From positions 55,333,792 to 55,397,791 of the forward strand of contig CM022298.1 of NCBI GenBank assembly GCA_011799875.1: 64,000 nucleotides of DNA. Reading direction: 5' to 3'. Below, piece by piece: positions 59,405-64,000 of the stretch. Both the position numbers and the translations under genes were made by a program. Under the pieces are notes generated by a model, which saw nothing but the letters and a program-made list of their open reading frames with translations, was not told the DNA's origin and did no database searches. How positions within the stretch are numbered: the first letter of the stretch is position 1; each line of letters starts with the position of its first letter. Origin of the DNA: Thinopyrum elongatum (taxonomy: Eukaryota > Streptophyta > Magnoliopsida > Poales > Poaceae).

Positions 59405-59963
59405 GGTTCTGTAGAATTCTCCACGCTTGTTTCGCCAAAGCACGCTACTTCAAGGAAGGATCGATCATGAGTGCAACATGCCCTGCAGGAGCTTCCTACA
59501 CTTTTCGTAGCATACTGTACGGTCGCGATTTGTTGAGGGAAGGGACTATTTGGCGCATTGGTGACGGATCGACGATCAATATCCATCATGATAGCTGGAT
59601 ACCGAGACAAGGCAGCCTCAAGCCGCTAGGGCAGATTTTTGTACCTGGTGTGACTGAGGTCCGGGACCTGATGACAGCAAATGGCAAGGCCTGGGACGCC
59701 AACAGGGTCGATGCTATGTTCTCACTGGAGGATGCTCGCGATATAAAACAGATTGCCATTGGGGGGCCGGGTATGGAAGATTATCTGGCATGGAATTATA
59801 CGAAGAACGGAGTGTTTACAGCAAGGTCAGCATACCATCTTAAGATGGAGTTGAATGGTGTGAAGTCCGGACGGCCGGGCTCCTCCTCTTCAGTTAAAAA
59901 ACACAAGGGCTGGCTGGGACTGTGGGACACAAATGCTCCAAACAAAGCCAAGATACATATGTG
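59405..59963 (+). pseudogene. LINE-type reverse transcriptase C-terminal fragment (zf-RVT region), cut by a Gypsy insertion
   Basis: The frame through ATG 59467 reads CFAKARYFKEG, then SYTFRSILYGRDLLREG, IWRIGDGSTINI, DSWIPR and, further on, AWNYTKNGVFTARSAYHLK and APNKAKIHM. This is the order found at the end of plant non-LTR reverse transcriptases, where a zinc-binding zf-RVT domain follows the RT. No RT catalytic core precedes it in the window, so it is 5'-truncated or a lone fragment. It stops exactly where the Gypsy LTR begins (59964), in the middle of the conserved APNK-x-KIHMW motif. Confidence 0.75.
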
Positions 59964-60325
59964 TGTCAGGCATCGACATGTTTCAGATAACTGTAGAGGT
60001 TCAGAAAACGCTTCACAGCCATCAACGATCAGGATCGCTCCTCACTAGCGCTTCATCGCGAGCCGTCGATCTTTTACTCTACCGTTAGCTGCCGTTACTG
60101 TTTACCTTCACCATCTTGCCGGGTAAAAGGCTATCCCTATAAATACAGCCGGGGTGTGGCTGTCGTGCTCATTCTATTCCATTCCAGAAGATTGCCGCGA
60201 TGGCTTCTCTTATACTCATATAGCTTATACTTTTATCAATACAAAGAAGATCTGAGAGAGACAGATACAAATTCTCGTTTACACCATACTTAATTCCTTC
60301 CGTAGATCCTAGTTAGGTCTTGACA
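59964..60325 (+). repeat. 5' LTR of the right-edge Gypsy element
   Basis: Bounded by inverted TGTCA/TGACA ends and the adjacent primer site. The partner LTR is outside the window, so the left border rests on the terminal motif and the interrupted LINE frame. Confidence 0.75.
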
Positions 60326-60658
60326 AATTGGTATCATGAGCAGTCGATCCTTGGCGGAGGAGTAATTTGGGGGATTTTTTTTCTCTCAGATCCGGAATTC
60401 CCACCCCTTTCTCCCACCCTTCTTCACAATCGGCGGCGGTGTCCTGCGGGCGGCGTGGCGGCGGGGTTGAGGTGGTTGGCGGCGGTGAAATTCGAGCACA
60501 GATCTGTCGAGCAGAGTCGGTTGGTCGAGCACACTGCTTGATCGGTAAAATCCCGAGTTCTAGCACAGATCCAGCGGTAAAGGCAGGATCAGAGGTAAAG
60601 GCAGGGTTACTGGGAGATCCAGCGGTAAAATTCCTCACCTAAATCTCTGATCAAGGCG

Positions 60659-63600
60659 ATGGGTCGTACTAAAGCAATTGATGAAGCTGATCTGCAAGAG
60701 GTTCTTGGCCTTCGGGATGATTTTGGTAGCTTGCAGCAAGATAGTGCACAGATGCGCTCTGAGATGAACAAGTTGCAGGAAGAGATGTTGTCTATGAGTA
60801 ATAAGCAAGGTGAAATATCAAAGCATGTAGGTAATGTGGAACAGGTGGTTTTGGATCTCAGCAAGCAACTGTCTGCAATGAGTTCAGTTCTGCAGACATT
60901 GGTGAAAGCTACAGTTCTTAATCCTCAGAATGATAGACCTTCCAGCTCTAATCAGGCTCCTAAATCCCCAACGTTACAGCAAGAAGAGACACAGGACCAA
61001 GTGGACAGAACAGAGCAATTGAGGAAACAACTTGAAATAGAGAAAGAGAAATCAAAACAAATTGAAGAGCAACTGCAGCACTTACCTCCTATCAGGACAA
61101 GCAGAGTCCAGGTGCCTCCAGGATATGCATATCCTATCAGAACAGAAACAATACCCAATGTTGGAACTCCAATGACTGCTAGAGATCAGGTGCATACACC
61201 AGCTTTCAATCAATACTATCAGCATAACAGAGATAGGCAACTTTGGCAAGGCTATTGCAGAACTTATGAGCAAGACATGCAAGCACAGTTCATGAAGGCA
61301 CTTACAAAAGGACCTAAACTTGATTTTCCCAAGTTTTCTGGTGAAGATCCTGTAGGGTGGCTGAGGCAATGCAACAAGTATTTTCAGATGTCTGGAGCTC
61401 CAGAGGAGTACAAGGTTTCCCTAGCTCAAATGTATGTCACAGAGGATGCAGATGTGTGGTTGAGAAGATCTGGGTTGCTAAAAAAGCAGTTGACATGGAA
61501 ACAGTTTGGAGCAGAAGTGGTCAAAAGATTTTCTGACAAGGGCTCCTATGACTTGACTGAAAAATTCAACTCAGTCAAGCAGATGCACAATACAGTGTCT
61601 GAATACACTAAAGTGTTTGAGGATCTAATGGCAGATGTTCAGGAGGAAAACCCTGAATTGGGAGAACTCTGGTTTGTTAGATGTTATGTGAATGGTTTAA
61701 GAGAAGGTAGCAAGTACCAATTAAGGCCCCTTCGACCTCAAACACTCACAGATGCTTACTGTTTGGCTAAGGACATAGAGCCCTGTCATCCTCATGTAGC
61801 AACAGCACCTAAGAAAACAGGGACAACTTTTAACAACTTTTACCAGAAAACCAATTGGTCTACTCCAGCAAAGCAGAATACACCTGTACAGACACAACAA
61901 TTGCTAGTGAGACAAGCTGAAGTCCCTGTTAACAACTCACAGAAAATAAGAAAAGTGGGGGAGTGCTGGAGATGTGGGGACAAATGGATGCATGGCCACA
62001 AGTGTAAGCTAATTCCAAATGTCCACTTGTTGCAACAAGAAAGTGAGGACCAACAACCAGAGGAAATTGAAGATGTAGTCCAACAAGAGCAAGGGGAGGG
62101 AGTTGAACAGGAAGAACAAGTAATGTTCATTTCAGCTCATGCTATGGGGCAACAGTTGGCAGTTCCCACCCCAACCATTGTGATACACATCAATGGGAAA
62201 CGAGCAGTTGCTCTGCTAGACTCTGGCAGTACTACTTCCTTCATTAATGCACAGTTTGCGGCTAAATCAAATTGTAACATGATTCCAGTAAAACCAAGAG
62301 CTATTGCAGTTGCTGGAGGGGGAAAGTTGCTATCTACTGCTGTGATACCCAACTGTGAGTTTCAGATAGCAAAACTCAAGTTATCCCATAACTTCAGAAC
62401 ATTGGATCTACCCAGCCATGATGTTATATTGGGATATGACTGGTTTACTGCAGTGAGCCCAGTTTCATTTGATATTCCAAAGCAGAATTTCAGCTTTACA
62501 CAACAAGGCCAAAAAACTGTGACTACTGCTATATTTACAAACCCTGAAACAACTAAAGAAATTCCAGTTGAGAGAGTGCAGAAGCAGATGGAAAAAGGAG
62601 CAGAAGTTTTCTTACTGCAAGTACATAATATTCTCATGGAAGCTCCTGAAGGAACTAAAACACCTCCTCAGATACAAAAGTTGGTAATGGAATATGCTGA
62701 TTTGTTTGAAGAACCCACTTCACTTCCCCCTCATAGAGCTTTAGACCACAAAATTCCACTGGTGCCTGGAGCCAACCCTCCTCACATGAGGCCTTACAGA
62801 GTGCCCCAACACCAGAAGAAGGAAATGGAGGAGCAGATCAAGAAATTGTTAGCAGCTCATCTCATCAGACACAATCAAAGTCCATATGCTGCCCCAGTAC
62901 TGTTAGTTAAAAAGAAGGACAACTCCATGAGGTTATGTACTAATTTCAGAAAATTAAACTCATTGACAATCAAGAACAAATTTCCAATCCCAGTCATAGA
63001 AGATTTGTTGGATGAGCTACATGGAGCTAAGTATTTTTCTAAGTTGGATTTGAGATCTGGTTATCACCAAATCAGGATGCATCCAGAGGACATACACAAA
63101 ACAGCTTTTAGAACTTTTTGGGGCATTTTGAGTACTTAGTGATGCCTTTTGGGCTTTCTAATGCACCTGGCACTTTTCAGGAACTAATGAACACCATTTT
63201 TGGACCTTATCTGAGAAAATTTGTGTTAGTTTTCTTTGATGACATTCTAGTCTACAGCAGAAATCTCAAAGAGCACTTGGAACATATCAAGATTGTCATG
63301 AATGTACTGAGAGACAACAAACTCTTTGCTAAGCTGTCAAAGTGTGCTTTTGCAGTTCAGCAAGTGGAATATCTAGGGCATGTGATTTCTGAACAGGGAG
63401 TTGCAACTGACCCTCAGAAAATTGCTGCTATTGCTGAATGGCCTATGCCTGATACAGTCACTAAATTGAGAAGTTTTCTGGGCCTTGCTGGGTATTACAG
63501 GAGGTTCATCAAAGGTTATGGCCTCATATGCAGGCCACTGCATGACCTGCTGAAAAAGGGGCAATTTCAGTGGACACAAGTGAATGATCAAGCTTTCTCT

Positions 63601-64000
63601 CAATTGCAGCAGGCACTCACTACAGCTCCAGTATTAGCACTACCAAATTTCAGTAAACCTTTTGTGTTGGAAACTGATGCTTCTGGGAAAGGAATTGGAG
63701 CTGTATTAATGCAAGATGGCAGACCAATCTCATATTACAGCTCAGCCCTTTGCCCTAGAAATGCAGCCCTTTCCACTTATGAGAAAGAAGCTCTAGCTAT
63801 CCTTGAAGCACTCAAGAGATGGAGGCACTATTTGTTGGGCAAGGAAGTGGTGATCAAAATTGACCAGCAATCCCTAAAGTTTATCACAGATCAGAAGATA
63901 ACTGAAGGAGTGCAACATAAGTTGATGATGAAGCTCCTGGAATTCAACTTTACAATCCAATATAAAAAAGGAGTAGAACATAGAGTGGCTGATGCTCTTT
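60659..64000 (+). pseudogene. Gypsy gag-pol, frameshifted in RT, incomplete at window edge
   Basis: ATG 60659 opens an 826-codon frame: coiled-coil-rich N-terminus, Gag core ([14 protein letters not shown] at about residue 222, then a WLRR segment), Cys/His knuckle [14 protein letters not shown] (about 435), protease DSGS (about 521), and an RT start with the FRKLN and [12 protein letters not shown] motifs. Near 63113-63121 a one-base loss shifts the frame, and the first frame ends at TAG 63137-63139. RT continues in the other frame from about 63121 ([15 protein letters not shown] at 63232-63243) and then RNase H (ETDASG near 63673) to the window end. Integrase would follow outside. With the frameshift, no full polymerase can be made. 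Confidence 0.9.

Larger units (their letters stand above)
59964..64000 (+). mobile_element. Ty3/Gypsy element with short LTR, 3' part outside window
   Basis: The 362-base 5' LTR (59964-60325) starts TGTCAGG and ends TTGACA and has a TATAAATA box near 60141. The primer site TGGTATCATGAGC (60329-60341) follows after three bases. Gag-protease-RT-RNase H order with RT before any integrase identifies Gypsy. The short LTR and compact single polyprotein suggest a Reina-like chromovirus, an inference that the unseen 3' end could test. The left flank is ATGTG (candidate TSD). It interrupts a LINE fragment. Confidence 0.88.

Overview
The window is plant nuclear DNA from the wheat tribe (Triticeae: wheat, Aegilops or a close relative). 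This rests on spliced genes with grass-type introns, a very high load of nested LTR retrotransposons, an Angela/BARE-type Copia LTR, a pair of wheat-type non-autonomous Gypsy elements whose LTRs start TGATACGTCTCCAACGTATC, and a large CACTA transposon with CACTAGTAGAAAACAGGG ends. The species assignment is an inference from repeat families and is not proven here.

Two host genes are visible, both on the + strand. At the left edge are the last nine exons of an AAAP/AVT1-type amino-acid transporter (525-3174). At 49233-56142 is a complete nine-exon Pumilio RNA-binding protein of 789 residues, whose eight repeats read out the canonical UGUAUAUA code. Almost everything between and beside them is transposon.

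Layout: 1-231 intronic fold-back; 525-3174 transporter; 3539-9911 a very young Copia element (TSD TTATT) with two amber stops in pol; 9972-10891 copies of a locally duplicated non-coding unit; 10892-46337 a CACTA element (TSD CAC) of about 35.4 kb, of which roughly 26 kb is later insertions. The CACTA carries a small coiled-coil/transmembrane ORF, a TNP2-type transposase, and a second multi-exon gene that joins a Ptta/En-Spm domain to a Ulp1-like protease domain. Inserted in it are Gypsy A (15754-24032, TSD GGGGA), a Copia solo LTR (25301-27047, TSD AGAAT) and Gypsy B (27744-43999, TSD GTAAG/GGAAG). Gypsy B is itself split by a minus-strand Angela-like Copia (32691-42271, TSD GTCAA). From 46338 to about 48640 come more copies of the duplicated unit, with a small CACTA-like insertion and a 245-bp hAT element (8-bp TSD). 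Then come the Pumilio promoter and gene, a mostly empty stretch (56143-59404), a LINE-type zf-RVT fragment (59405-59963), and a Gypsy element with a 362-bp LTR that runs off the right edge.

The transposons do not function together with the host genes. They record a history: the CACTA landed first in a duplicated unit, two Gypsy elements and one Copia landed in the CACTA, and a young Copia landed in Gypsy B. The most interesting points are: (1) arrays of small hairpins with an invariant loop and co-varying stems, shared by the non-coding 3' halves of Gypsy A and B; (2) the uncharacterised membrane-anchored coiled-coil ORF in the CACTA; (3) a possible in-phase intron crossing the LTR/internal junction of the young Copia, which would give two Gag isoforms; (4) an orphan ORF sitting in place of gag in Gypsy B; and (5) a run of stop codons compatible with methyl-cytosine decay.
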